Assembly (NCBI GenBank): GCA_011051475.1 | Contig: DRLE01000161.1 | Location: 1-23,283 of the forward strand | Direction: 5' to 3' | DNA from: Gammaproteobacteria bacterium | GTDB taxonomy: Bacteria > Pseudomonadota > Gammaproteobacteria > SZUA-229 | Length of the DNA stretch: 23,283 nt | In this document: one piece after another, positions 16,439 through 23,283 of the stretch | How the letters are laid out: every line of letters begins with the position of its first letter | Position numbering within the stretch: position 1 is the stretch's first letter | The notes under the pieces: model-generated | Seen by the model: only the letters and a program-made list of their open reading frames with translations | Told to the model about the DNA's origin: nothing | Databases searched by the model: none | Program-made: the position numbers and the translations under genes

Positions 16439-17179
16439 ATGACCAACCTCAAACGTATTGATATTAATCACCTGAAAGTCAGTTGCAAGCAGTGTAACCT
16501 GCGTGAGCTGTGTTTTCCTCACGGCATGAATGACGATGAGCTGACCAATATGGATGCGGTCGTCGATCAACCCCAGCCTCTGCACAAGGGTGATTTTCTT
16601 TATCGTGACGGCGATGAGAATGTTGCGATATACGCGGTGCGCTCGGGCTGTGTCAAAACCATGACCGAAAGCCCGAACGGCGAAGAGCAGATTGTCGGTT
16701 TCCATTTGCCCGGTGAGCTGCTGGGTCTGGACGGTTTTGGCGAAGGCGTGCATACCTGTAATGCCCTGGCGCTGGAAACCTCCAGTGTCTGCGAGCTGCC
16801 GCTGGAAAAACTGGAGCACCTCTGTCATGAGCTGCCGGGCCTGCAGAAGCAGATGCGACGGATAATGGGCAAGGAAGTGGCCAGTGATCACCAGCTGCTG
16901 TTGCTGCTTGGCAAAATGACGGCGGAAGAACGCCTGGCCAGTTTCCTGCTGAGCCTGTCCAGCCGCATGCACGAGCGCCACTGGAAAGAAAACGAGTTCA
17001 ATCTGAGCATGCCACGCCAGGACATTGCCAATTACCTGGGCATGGCGGTGGAAACCGTCAGCCGTCTGTTCGCTACCTTCCAGAGTGAAAATATTATTCA
17101 GGTTGATCGCCGCCATATTACCATTCTGGATATGCCCGCCCTCAAGGCTATTGTGGGCGACTGTAAAAAGGATAAATAA
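16439..17179 (+). CDS. fnr: FNR-family oxygen-responsive transcription regulator
   Basis: A cytoplasmic CRP/FNR regulator of 246 residues. It has C16-x2-C19-x5-C25 and C107, the four cysteines that hold the oxygen-labile [4Fe-4S] cluster in FNR and ANR. The cyclic-nucleotide-like beta barrel (about 30-145) leads through a long dimer helix into a helix-turn-helix. Its recognition helix VETVSRL has E205, S208 and R209, the residues that read TTGAT half-sites. It lies divergent to ccoI and upstream of ccoN, whose promoter carries such a site, so it is very probably the local activator. Gene symbol anr would serve equally. The ATG has no strong ribosome-binding site and overlaps a 15-codon frame starting at 16414. 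Confidence 0.95.
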   Translation: MTNLKRIDINHLKVSCKQCNLRELCFPHGMNDDELTNMDAVVDQPQPLHKGDFLYRDGDENVAIYAVRSGCVKTMTESPNGEEQIVGFHLPGELLGLDGFGEGVHTCNALALETSSVCELPLEKLEHLCHELPGLQKQMRRIMGKEVASDHQLLLLLGKMTAEERLASFLLSLSSRMHERHWKENEFNLSMPRQDIANYLGMAVETVSRLFATFQSENIIQVDRRHITILDMPALKAIVGDCKKDK

Positions 17180-17286
17180 CCGTCTCTTTTTGACACGTAC
17201 GCTGACGGCGCTTTCTGAAAAAGTTCCCTGATATATGCGCTTAAAAGCTGCCAAAATTTCAGGTTCCGGCTGTTTTTAGGGCTTGT

Positions 17287-17335
17287 TTGATCCATGTCAA
17301 AATAATTTCGACCATTTTGAATAGAATCCCCCTTC
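17287..17335 (+). promoter_or_regulatory. FNR-dependent class II promoter upstream of ccoN
   Basis: TTGAT-ccat-GTCAA (17287-17300) matches the FNR consensus TTGAT-N4-ATCAA at 9 of 10 positions. TAGAAT at 17322-17327 is a good -10 hexamer. If the box centre (17293.5) is at -41.5, transcription starts at 17335, which is also the correct distance from the -10. There is no separate -35, as expected when FNR contacts polymerase directly. Confidence 0.85.
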
Positions 17336-17653
17336 ATTTTTATGGGAAAACGCTGTGTATAGGTGTATGATTTAGACGCTTTTATTCCCGGTCTAAATTC
17401 GTAGCCATGCATGGAAGTGTTACGAAGCCTTTTTACAGGGCAGGTGCTCATAACAACTGAGAACCCGGGAGTCGCAAAGGAAGACTGAAACGGAAGTTCA
17501 GGGAGCTTTTTTGTAGGGGGCAGGCCCGTTTTAGGGCATACAAAGCCTGCATAATTTACCAATGGCTATTGTGCAAGTCACAATATGCTAATAAACTTAT
17601 GCGCCTGGCTACGTCCTGAAAAATTATTTTCTAAGAATAATCGGATTATATAT
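17336..17653 (+). other. Long untranslated leader of ccoN, or a small FNR-driven RNA
   Basis: About 318 bp from the inferred start site to the ccoN ATG with no supported protein gene. It contains a hairpin ATTTAGAC/GTCTAAAT (17370-17377 with 17391-17398). A second, CTGAAAC-ggaa-GTTCAG (17485-17501), is followed 5 bp later by six T residues (17507-17512), which resembles a weak terminator. A palindrome TTGTG-caagt-CACAA lies at 17569-17583. A 17-codon frame starting at 17407 lacks a ribosome-binding site. The leader could regulate ccoN, or the RNA could end near 17512 as a small RNA. Confidence 0.4.
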
Positions 17654-19081
17654 ATGAACAATGAAACTATGACCTATGAATATTCCGTGGTTCGGCAGTT
17701 TGCTATTATGACTGTCGTACTGGGTATCGTCGGTATGCTGATTGGTGTTTTTATTGCATCACAGATGGCTTTCCCGGCACTTAACTTTGATACACCGTGG
17801 CTGTCTTTCGGCCGTCTGCGTCCCCTGCATACAAACGCGGTAATCTTCGGTTTCGGTGGCAGCGCACTGTTTGCTACCTCCTACTATGTGGTACAGCGTA
17901 CCTGTCATACCCGCCTGTTTGCACCCGGTCTGGCGCAGTTTACCTTCTGGGGCTGGATGCTGATCATTGTTCTGGCCGTGGTAACGTTGCCGCTGGGTAT
18001 TACCAGCTCAAAAGAATATGCCGAGCTGGAATGGCCCATTGATATTCTGATTACCATTGTCTGGGTTGCCTATGCCGTGGTCTTCTTCGGTACCATTGCC
18101 AAGCGTAAGGTGAAACACATCTACGTGGCCAACTGGTTCTTCGGCGCCTTTATTCTTACCGTTGCCATGCTGCACGTGGTTAACAGCGCGGCTATCCCCG
18201 TCACCCTGACCAAGTCCTACTCGGCCTATGCCGGTGTACAGGATGCCATGGTACAGTGGTGGTACGGTCATAATGCAGTAGGCTTCTTCCTGACAGCCGG
18301 CTTCCTGGGTATTATGTATTACTTTATTCCGAAGCAGGCCAATCGTCCGGTTTACTCCTACCGCCTGTCGGTTGTGCATTTCTGGGCGCTGTCCTTCACC
18401 TATATCTGGGCCGGCCCGCATCACCTGCACTACACCGCGCTGCCGGACTGGACACAGTCTCTGGGTATGGTGTTCTCCCTGATCCTGCTGGCGCCGTCCT
18501 GGGGCGGTATGATTAACGGCATTATGACCCTGTCGGGTGCCTGGGAGAAACTGCGCACCGATCCGATTCTGAAGTTCCTGATCGTATCCGTATCTTTCTA
18601 CGGCATGTCTACCTTCGAAGGCCCGATGATGGCCATCAAGACCGTGAATGCACTGTCTCACTACACTGACTGGACCGTTGGTCACGTACATTCCGGTGCG
18701 CTGGGCTGGGTTGCCATGATCAGTATCGGTGCCATGTACTACCTGATTCCGAAACTGTTTGATACAGAGATTTACAGCAAGAAACTGATGGAAACCCATT
18801 TCTGGATTGCTACCATCGGTATCGTCCTGTACATCACTTCCATGTGGATCTCCGGTATTATGCAGGGTCTGATGTGGCGTGCAATCAATGCCGACGGCAC
18901 CCTGACCTACAGCTTCGTGGAAAGTGTTCAGGCCATGCATCCGTTCTATGTTGTCCGCGCCACTGGTGGTGCTCTGTTCCTGACCGGTATGCTGATAATG
19001 GCTTATAACCTGGCCAGAACCATTGCGCAGGGCAAGGCAGCGACTGATGCCGTCGTTCCGGCTGCTGCCACAGCACACTAG
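17654..19081 (+). CDS. ccoN: cbb3-type cytochrome c oxidase subunit I CcoN
   Basis: The catalytic haem-copper subunit, 475 residues from this ATG, with about 12 membrane helices. It reduces oxygen at a high-spin haem b/CuB centre. LRPLHTNAVIFGFGG (H59 and neighbours) carries a low-spin haem ligand, WWYGHNAVGFF the CuB region, GPHHLHYTALPDW the CuB His pair, and GHVHSGALGW the haem ligands. The start MNNETMTYEYSVVRQFA matches the family. The open frame runs upstream to 17585, but that extension is not CcoN-like. It heads the operon ccoNOQP, with ccoO 30 bp downstream, and is controlled by the FNR-type promoter at 17287-17335. Confidence 0.97.
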   Translation: MNNETMTYEYSVVRQFAIMTVVLGIVGMLIGVFIASQMAFPALNFDTPWLSFGRLRPLHTNAVIFGFGGSALFATSYYVVQRTCHTRLFAPGLAQFTFWGWMLIIVLAVVTLPLGITSSKEYAELEWPIDILITIVWVAYAVVFFGTIAKRKVKHIYVANWFFGAFILTVAMLHVVNSAAIPVTLTKSYSAYAGVQDAMVQWWYGHNAVGFFLTAGFLGIMYYFIPKQANRPVYSYRLSVVHFWALSFTYIWAGPHHLHYTALPDWTQSLGMVFSLILLAPSWGGMINGIMTLSGAWEKLRTDPILKFLIVSVSFYGMSTFEGPMMAIKTVNALSHYTDWTVGHVHSGALGWVAMISIGAMYYLIPKLFDTEIYSKKLMETHFWIATIGIVLYITSMWISGIMQGLMWRAINADGTLTYSFVESVQAMHPFYVVRATGGALFLTGMLIMAYNLARTIAQGKAATDAVVPAAATAH

Positions 19082-19111
19082 ACAAACACACAGACAAGAG
19101 AGGAAAAAATA

Positions 19112-19726
19112 ATGTCAACTGTTCAAGATAAACTTGAAACCAAAGTCGGTGTGTTAATCGTATTAACACTGGTCAGTGTGATCTGGGGTGGCCTGGCGCA
19201 GATTGTGCCGCTGTTCTTCCAGCACTCTACCACCGAACCGGTCGATGGCCTGAAGCCATACACTGCACTGCAGCTTGAAGGTCGTGATATCTATATTCGC
19301 GAAGGCTGCGTCGGCTGCCATTCACAGATGGTGCGACCCTTCCGTGCGGAAACCGAGCGTTACGGCCACTACTCCACAGCAGGCGAGTTCGTTTATGACC
19401 GCCCGTTCCTCTGGGGTTCGAAGCGTACCGGTCCTGACCTGCACCGCGTCGGTGGCCGTTATTCCGATGACTGGCACCGTGTGCATCTGATGAATCCGCG
19501 TGACGTTGTGCCTGAGTCCATCATGCCATCCTATCCGTGGCTGGCCGAGAATGCGCTGGATGGCAGCGATATCCAGGCCAAGATGCGTGCACTGGTAACC
19601 ATGGGTCATCCTTACAGTGAGGCCGAGATTGAAGCCGCGCCGGCAAGCCTTGAAGGCAAGACCGAACTCGATGCCGTTATTGCCTTCCTGCAGTCACTGG
19701 GCACACACGTAAAACTGACCCGCTAG
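19112..19726 (+). CDS. ccoO: cbb3-type cytochrome c oxidase subunit II CcoO (monohaem)
   Basis: A membrane-anchored monohaem cytochrome c of 204 residues that passes electrons to CcoN. One N-terminal helix is at about 12-33. The covalent haem site is CVGCH (66-70) in the typical context REGCVGCHSQMVRPF, and the axial Met is probably M138 in IMPSYPWL. A good ribosome-binding site (AGAGGA) precedes the ATG. It lies 30 bp after ccoN and 37 bp before ccoQ. Confidence 0.97.
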   Translation: MSTVQDKLETKVGVLIVLTLVSVIWGGLAQIVPLFFQHSTTEPVDGLKPYTALQLEGRDIYIREGCVGCHSQMVRPFRAETERYGHYSTAGEFVYDRPFLWGSKRTGPDLHRVGGRYSDDWHRVHLMNPRDVVPESIMPSYPWLAENALDGSDIQAKMRALVTMGHPYSEAEIEAAPASLEGKTELDAVIAFLQSLGTHVKLTR

Positions 19727-19763
19727 GCTGTTAGTTGCATAACGGGAAAACAGGACTGATCTG

Positions 19764-19940
19764 ATGGATGCATCAATATTACAATCAATCTGGACGGTCA
19801 TAGCGTTTGTCTTTTTTGTCGGCGTGGTCATATGGGCATGGAGCAGCCGGCGTAAAAGTGATTTTGAAGAACATGCGCGCATGGCACTGGATGATGATAT
19901 GTCCGTAAACGAAAAAGAACAGGCGGATCCTGGAAAATAA
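19764..19940 (+). CDS. ccoQ: cbb3-type cytochrome oxidase subunit CcoQ (FixQ)
   Basis: A 58-residue single-pass protein between ccoO and ccoP. It begins MDASILQSIWTVIAF, has one helix at about 9-26 ending in WAWSSRRK, then a charged tail with FEEHARMALDDD. Size, position and the W/R-rich helix end are characteristic of CcoQ, which stabilises the interaction of CcoP with the CcoNO core. AGGA at 19752-19755 is an acceptable ribosome-binding site 8 bp before the ATG. Confidence 0.92.
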   Translation: MDASILQSIWTVIAFVFFVGVVIWAWSSRRKSDFEEHARMALDDDMSVNEKEQADPGK

Positions 19941-19942
19941 CA

Positions 19943-19972
19943 GCGTACCGGCAAAAGGCCGGTACGCATTTT
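19943..19972 (+). terminator. Strong hairpin between ccoQ and ccoP
   Basis: GCGTACCGGC (19943-19952) and GCCGGTACGC (19958-19967) form a perfect 10-bp GC-rich stem with a 5-base loop, followed by ATTTT. It starts 3 bp after the ccoQ stop and lies 56 bp ahead of ccoP. The T-run is short, so partial termination or protection of the ccoNOQ 3' end from decay is more likely than complete termination. Confidence 0.6.
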
Positions 19973-20028
19973 AAGAATCCAAAATACTAAGCCTTCGGGT
20001 TTATAAATTAAGGTTAAGAGGAATTATT

Positions 20029-20925
20029 ATGTCTGACTTTACCAGCGAATTCTGGAGTTGGTTTATTATCGCAATCGCCGGTGGCGGTATTATCTGGTTA
20101 ACATGGATCCTGGCCAGTAACACGAAAACCACGGGTGAAGAAGGTGTGCCAACCGGTCATGTATGGGACGAAACTCTGGAAGAACTGAACAATCCGCTGC
20201 CGCGCTGGTGGTCGATCATGTTCTATATCACTATTTTCTTCTCGATCGGCTATCTGATTATGTATCCGGGCATGGGTTCTTTCAAAGGGCTGCTGGGCTG
20301 GACCGAGGTCGGCCAGTACGAGCAGGAAGTCGCCGATGCCGATGCCGAGTTCGGACCGCTGTTTGAAAAATTCGAAAAGACGCCGATTCCTGCGCTGGCC
20401 AAAGACCCTGATGCCATCGTCGCCGGTGAGCGTCTGTTCGCCAGTTACTGCGCGGTTTGCCACGGTTCTGATGCCCGCGGCGCACCGGGTTTCCCGAACC
20501 TGCGTGATAGCGACTGGCTCTATGGCGGTTCCCCCGAGCAGATACAGACAACCATTATGCATGGCCGTCAGGCAGCGATGCCTTCCTGGGAGGCCGCACT
20601 GGGTGGTGAGCAGGGCGTAGCCGAAGTGGCTTCCTATGTTATGAGCCTGTCCGGTCGCAAGGTTGATGAAACACTGGCTGCTGCCGGTAAGACCAAGTTT
20701 GATATGTTCTGTGTGGCCTGCCACATGGAAGGCGGTAAGGGCAACCAGGCACTGGGTGCACCTAACCTGAGCGACAATGTCTGGTTGTATGGTGGTTCCG
20801 AGCGTACCATCCGTGAAACCATTGCCAAGGGCCGTAACGGCAAGATGCCGGCGCATGGCGAATTCCTCGGCAGCGCCAAGGTTCACGTACTGGCCGCCTA
20901 TGTCTACAGTCTTTCACAGAAATAG
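20029..20925 (+). CDS. ccoP: cbb3-type cytochrome c oxidase subunit III CcoP (dihaem)
   Basis: A membrane-bound dihaem cytochrome c of 298 residues that receives electrons from soluble donors. Two N-terminal helices are at about 9-29 and 62-80, joined by the family signature GHVWDETLEELNNPLPRWW (43-61). Haem sites are CAVCH (141-145) and CVACH (228-232). The sequence AAGAGGA is a good ribosome-binding site ahead of the ATG. It is 88 bp after ccoQ, with a strong hairpin in between that may set its level relative to ccoNOQ. Confidence 0.97.
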   Translation: MSDFTSEFWSWFIIAIAGGGIIWLTWILASNTKTTGEEGVPTGHVWDETLEELNNPLPRWWSIMFYITIFFSIGYLIMYPGMGSFKGLLGWTEVGQYEQEVADADAEFGPLFEKFEKTPIPALAKDPDAIVAGERLFASYCAVCHGSDARGAPGFPNLRDSDWLYGGSPEQIQTTIMHGRQAAMPSWEAALGGEQGVAEVASYVMSLSGRKVDETLAAAGKTKFDMFCVACHMEGGKGNQALGAPNLSDNVWLYGGSERTIRETIAKGRNGKMPAHGEFLGSAKVHVLAAYVYSLSQK

Positions 20926-20940
20926 AAACAGCCTGGACAC

Positions 20941-20970
20941 CCGGGAGGATCTTCTGAAGGATTCTCCCGG
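20941..20970 (+). terminator. Hairpin after ccoP
   Basis: CCGGGAGGATC (20941-20951) pairs with GATTCTCCCGG (20960-20970) over 11 bp including one G-U pair, with an 8-base loop. No T-run follows, so it looks like an RNA-processing or stabilising hairpin separating the structural genes from the assembly genes, rather than a full terminator. Confidence 0.45.
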
Positions 20971-21012
20971 AGGGGTTGTAATAGGAATAAGACTCAGTGT
21001 AATATCTGGGTC

Positions 21013-21297
21013 ATGGAAACAATTCCAATGATACAACGAGTGGTTGCAATACTCTGGCCCGCTTTTATTACGGCAGGTATTGCAACTGTGTTGTTCACCA
21101 CCGCATTTGATCCCACCCTGCTTTTTGTCGATTACGACCTGAGTCCGCTCGGTTATTATACGATCTGCTTCTTCACCTTCTGGGTATTCGGTATTTTCAC
21201 TTCTGCCGCTACCTGCTTCTTTCTGAAACCCTGTGAAGCCATCAAGAAGGCCAATGCCAGGGCTGAGGAAGCTTCCCGCTCGGCTTCGACAGACTAG
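21013..21297 (+). CDS. Unknown two-helix membrane protein in the cbb3 operon
   Basis: A small unrecognised protein of 94 residues (89 if ATG 21028 is used, which has GGA 9 bp upstream). Two hydrophobic helices are visible at about 11-31 and 46-70. They are followed by KPCEAIKKANARAEEAS, a charged and probably cytoplasmic helix. Cysteines are at 52, 68 and 74. It lies between ccoP and ccoG in the same direction, 87 bp and 61 bp away. A part in oxidase assembly or as an accessory subunit is inferred only from position. It does not resemble CcoH, CcoS or CcoQ. Confidence 0.75.
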   Translation: METIPMIQRVVAILWPAFITAGIATVLFTTAFDPTLLFVDYDLSPLGYYTICFFTFWVFGIFTSAATCFFLKPCEAIKKANARAEEASRSASTD

Positions 21298-21358
21298 TTA
21301 AACAGGCGGGATAACTTTTTTTTGTTATTGAATAACAGTATCAGGTAATACACTAATA

Positions 21359-22783
21359 ATGACCGCGCAACCTTCCCGTAAGCCAGAAAAGGATAAAGAA
21401 CAGACTACCGACGAGGTCGAACGCTCGCTATATGCCAAGCGTCAGAAGATTTACCCGCGCGAGGTGCATGGCTTGTTTGCGGCGCTGCGCACTACCGGTG
21501 TCGTGGTCTTACTGGGTCTGTATTACATTCTGCCCTGGCTGCAATGGGATGGCAGACAGGCGGTGCTGTTTGATCTGCCGGAGCGCAAGTTCTATATCCT
21601 GAACATGGTGTTCTGGCCGCAGGACTTCTTCTACCTTGCCCTGCTGCTGATTGTCAGCGCCCTTGGTCTGTTTTTCGTAACCGCCATCGCCGGGCGGGTG
21701 TGGTGCGGTTATGCCTGCCCGCAAACCGTGTGGACCGAGGTATTCCTCTGGATCGAGCGTAAGATCGAGGGTAGCCGTCCGCAGCAGATCAAGCTGGACA
21801 AGAGCAAAACCGATTTTCGCAAGATCCGCATCAAGGCGACCAAGCACTTTGTGTGGATTGCCTTTTCCCTGTTTACCGGTCTGACATTTGTCGGTTATTT
21901 CTCGCCTATTCGCCAGCTGGCCGTGGATTTTGTCACCTTCAATACCGGCCCCTGGGAGACCTTCTGGATCTACTTCTATGCGTTTGCCACTTATGGCAAT
22001 GCCGGCTGGCTGCGTGAACAGGTTTGTACCTATATGTGCCCGTACGCGCGCTTTCAGAGCGCCATGTTCGATGCGGACACCATGATCATTTCTTTTGATG
22101 CGGCACGCGGTTTGCCCAAAGGCCCGCGTAAGAAATCCGTGGACAAAAAAGCCGCCGGTCTGGGGGACTGTATCGACTGTACCATTTGCGTGCAGGTGTG
22201 TCCGACAGGCATCGACATACGTGATGGTCTGCAGTATCAGTGTATCGGTTGTGCCGCGTGTATTGATGCCTGTGACGATGTCATGGATAAAATGGGTTAT
22301 GAGAAAGGCCTGATCCGTTATACCACCGAAAATTCCCTGCTCGGCAAGCCGGCGCATATCCTGCGGCCAAGGGTGGTTGTTTATGCCCTGATACTGGTGG
22401 GCATTATCGTCGCTACCTTCTATTCCATTCTGACGCGTGACCCGATTGCCATCGATGTGATTCGCGACCGCAACAGCCTGTACCGCGAAACCAATGAAGG
22501 TCTTATCGAAAATGTCTATACCATCAAGCTGATGAATATGGACAAAAAAGCACATACCTATACGCTAAAGGCCGATGGTATCAAGGATCTGATCCTGAAA
22601 ACCGATGCGGATAAAATACAGGTCGATTCGGGTGAGGTGATTGAAATACCGGCGCGGGTACAGGTTGATGCCTATAACCTGGAAAAACGCAGTAATGATA
22701 TTCACTTTACCGTACAGGCCCTTGATGATGAGTCTCTGAAGGTGGTCGAAGACGCCCGCTTCCTGGGCCCGGCGTTTAAATAA
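21359..22783 (+). CDS. ccoG: cbb3 oxidase assembly ferredoxin-like membrane protein CcoG (FixG/RdxA)
   Basis: An inner-membrane iron-sulfur protein of 474 residues, reported in this family as a Cu(II) reductase acting in cbb3 maturation. Helices are at about 45-60, 88-110, 163-182, 200-215 and 338-355. CGYACPQTVWTEVF (116 onward) and CTYMCPYARFQ (223 onward) are family signatures. Two [4Fe-4S] motifs are present: C271-x2-C274-x2-C277-x3-C281P and C295-x2-C298-x2-C301-x3-C305. The C-terminal 110 residues form the periplasmic Ig-like domain. The ATG at 21359 is preceded only by a weak AGG. ccoH follows after 22 bp. Confidence 0.96.
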   Translation: MTAQPSRKPEKDKEQTTDEVERSLYAKRQKIYPREVHGLFAALRTTGVVVLLGLYYILPWLQWDGRQAVLFDLPERKFYILNMVFWPQDFFYLALLLIVSALGLFFVTAIAGRVWCGYACPQTVWTEVFLWIERKIEGSRPQQIKLDKSKTDFRKIRIKATKHFVWIAFSLFTGLTFVGYFSPIRQLAVDFVTFNTGPWETFWIYFYAFATYGNAGWLREQVCTYMCPYARFQSAMFDADTMIISFDAARGLPKGPRKKSVDKKAAGLGDCIDCTICVQVCPTGIDIRDGLQYQCIGCAACIDACDDVMDKMGYEKGLIRYTTENSLLGKPAHILRPRVVVYALILVGIIVATFYSILTRDPIAIDVIRDRNSLYRETNEGLIENVYTIKLMNMDKKAHTYTLKADGIKDLILKTDADKIQVDSGEVIEIPARVQVDAYNLEKRSNDIHFTVQALDDESLKVVEDARFLGPAFK

Positions 22784-22805
22784 CAGAGCAGATTCAGGTA
22801 GAACT

Positions 22806-23283
22806 ATGCATACGATTGAAGATAGCAAACCCTGGCATCGCCAGCCGCTGGTCTGGATGGTTATTGCCATTCCGTTTTCCGCGGTAGTCATGGGTGCGGT
22901 CATGATTTACCTGGCGCTGACGACCGATGACGGCCTGGTTGCTGATGACTATTACAAGCAGGGTCTGGCGATCAACGAGGTCATTGTTCGTGACAGAAAA
23001 GCCGCCGAGCTGGGCCTTAGCGCGGTTGTAGAAATGGACAATGGTAAACGCCTGGTTGTGCTCAGATTCAACAAGGGCGGACTGGAGGAATACCCCGTGC
23101 GCCTTAACCTGATGTTGCAGCATGCCACTCGCGCCAATAGCGACACGCCTGTGGTACTCGAACACGGTCTGGATGACCAGTATATCGGTCGTCTTGAGGC
23201 TCCGGTGCGCGAAGGTATCTGGTATTTCGAGCTCAACGGTGATGGCTGGAAACTGGAACAGCGCACGCGCGTGGAAGCGCTTA
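22806..23283 (+). CDS. ccoH: cbb3 oxidase assembly protein CcoH (FixH), cut by the window end
   Basis: 159 codons are visible, with no stop before the window ends. It begins MHTIEDSKPWHRQPLVW and has one membrane helix at about 16-38 followed by TTDDGLVADDYYKQGLAINE, the FixH family signature. The rest is a periplasmic beta-rich domain. CcoH binds CcoP/CcoN during assembly. It starts 22 bp after ccoG. The length already seen is near the family size, so only a few residues should be missing. Confidence 0.93.
   Translation, partial: MHTIEDSKPWHRQPLVWMVIAIPFSAVVMGAVMIYLALTTDDGLVADDYYKQGLAINEVIVRDRKAAELGLSAVVEMDNGKRLVVLRFNKGGLEEYPVRLNLMLQHATRANSDTPVVLEHGLDDQYIGRLEAPVREGIWYFELNGDGWKLEQRTRVEAL

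Noticed and set aside
17098..17562. Minus-strand 154-codon frame over the fnr end and the ccoN promoter
   Set aside because: It covers the FNR box and the fnr 3' end antisense, with no recognisable domain; probably chance.
17585..17653. 23-residue N-terminal extension of CcoN
   Set aside because: The family N-terminus begins at the ATG at 17654; the upstream codons overlap a palindrome and lack similarity to CcoN.

Overview
The window looks like a chromosomal segment of a respiring gammaproteobacterium. The gene order rhlB / trxA / rho, a close RhlB homologue beside thioredoxin and Rho, an FNR-type regulator and a complete cbb3 oxidase locus all point there. I cannot name the genus; the cbb3 cluster would suit a microaerobic or facultative member of a Chromatiales-like lineage, but that is inference. 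No prophage, transposase, CRISPR array, rRNA or tRNA was seen.

Layout. 1-79 holds a short repeat. 80-2923 (minus) is a membrane-bound c-di-GMP signalling protein (HAMP-PAS-GGDEF-EAL). A 446-bp gap leads to purE-purK (plus; de novo purine synthesis). A 138-bp heptamer repeat element separates purK from the convergent rhlB (minus). rhlB is divergent from trxA, which is followed by rho. After rho come a half copy of the element and a hairpin with a T-run, then modABC (molybdate ABC importer). A second full, inverted element copy separates modC from the convergent purD. Upstream of purD on the minus strand are a different 87-bp inverted repeat, an unknown zinc-ribbon protein, ccoS and ccoI. fnr (plus) lies divergent from ccoI. 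After a 474-bp regulatory gap comes ccoN-ccoO-ccoQ-ccoP, an unknown two-helix membrane protein, ccoG and ccoH (cut by the window end).

How the genes work together. 12.9-23.3 kb is mainly a cbb3 oxidase locus. CcoNOQP form the oxidase; CcoI (Cu-exporting P-type ATPase), CcoS, CcoG and CcoH assemble it. The Fnr protein carries the four cysteines expected for an oxygen-labile [4Fe-4S] cluster. A near-perfect FNR box with a -10 hexamer at the class II distance lies ahead of ccoN, so low oxygen should switch the oxidase on. RhlB, TrxA and Rho are housekeeping RNA and redox functions.

The least explained feature is a family of short intergenic elements. They consist of AGTGAAT heptamers in inverted arms around an AT-rich core hairpin. 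Their ends carry stop codons in all three frames and sit exactly at gene ends. At purK and purD the neighbouring sequence is an inverted copy of nearby coding DNA. Two copies share a compensatory base-pair change in the core stem. A diverged AGTGGTC version sits between ccoI and ccoS, and two other inverted repeats of similar design occur in the window. I consider these the best candidate for an under-described system here.
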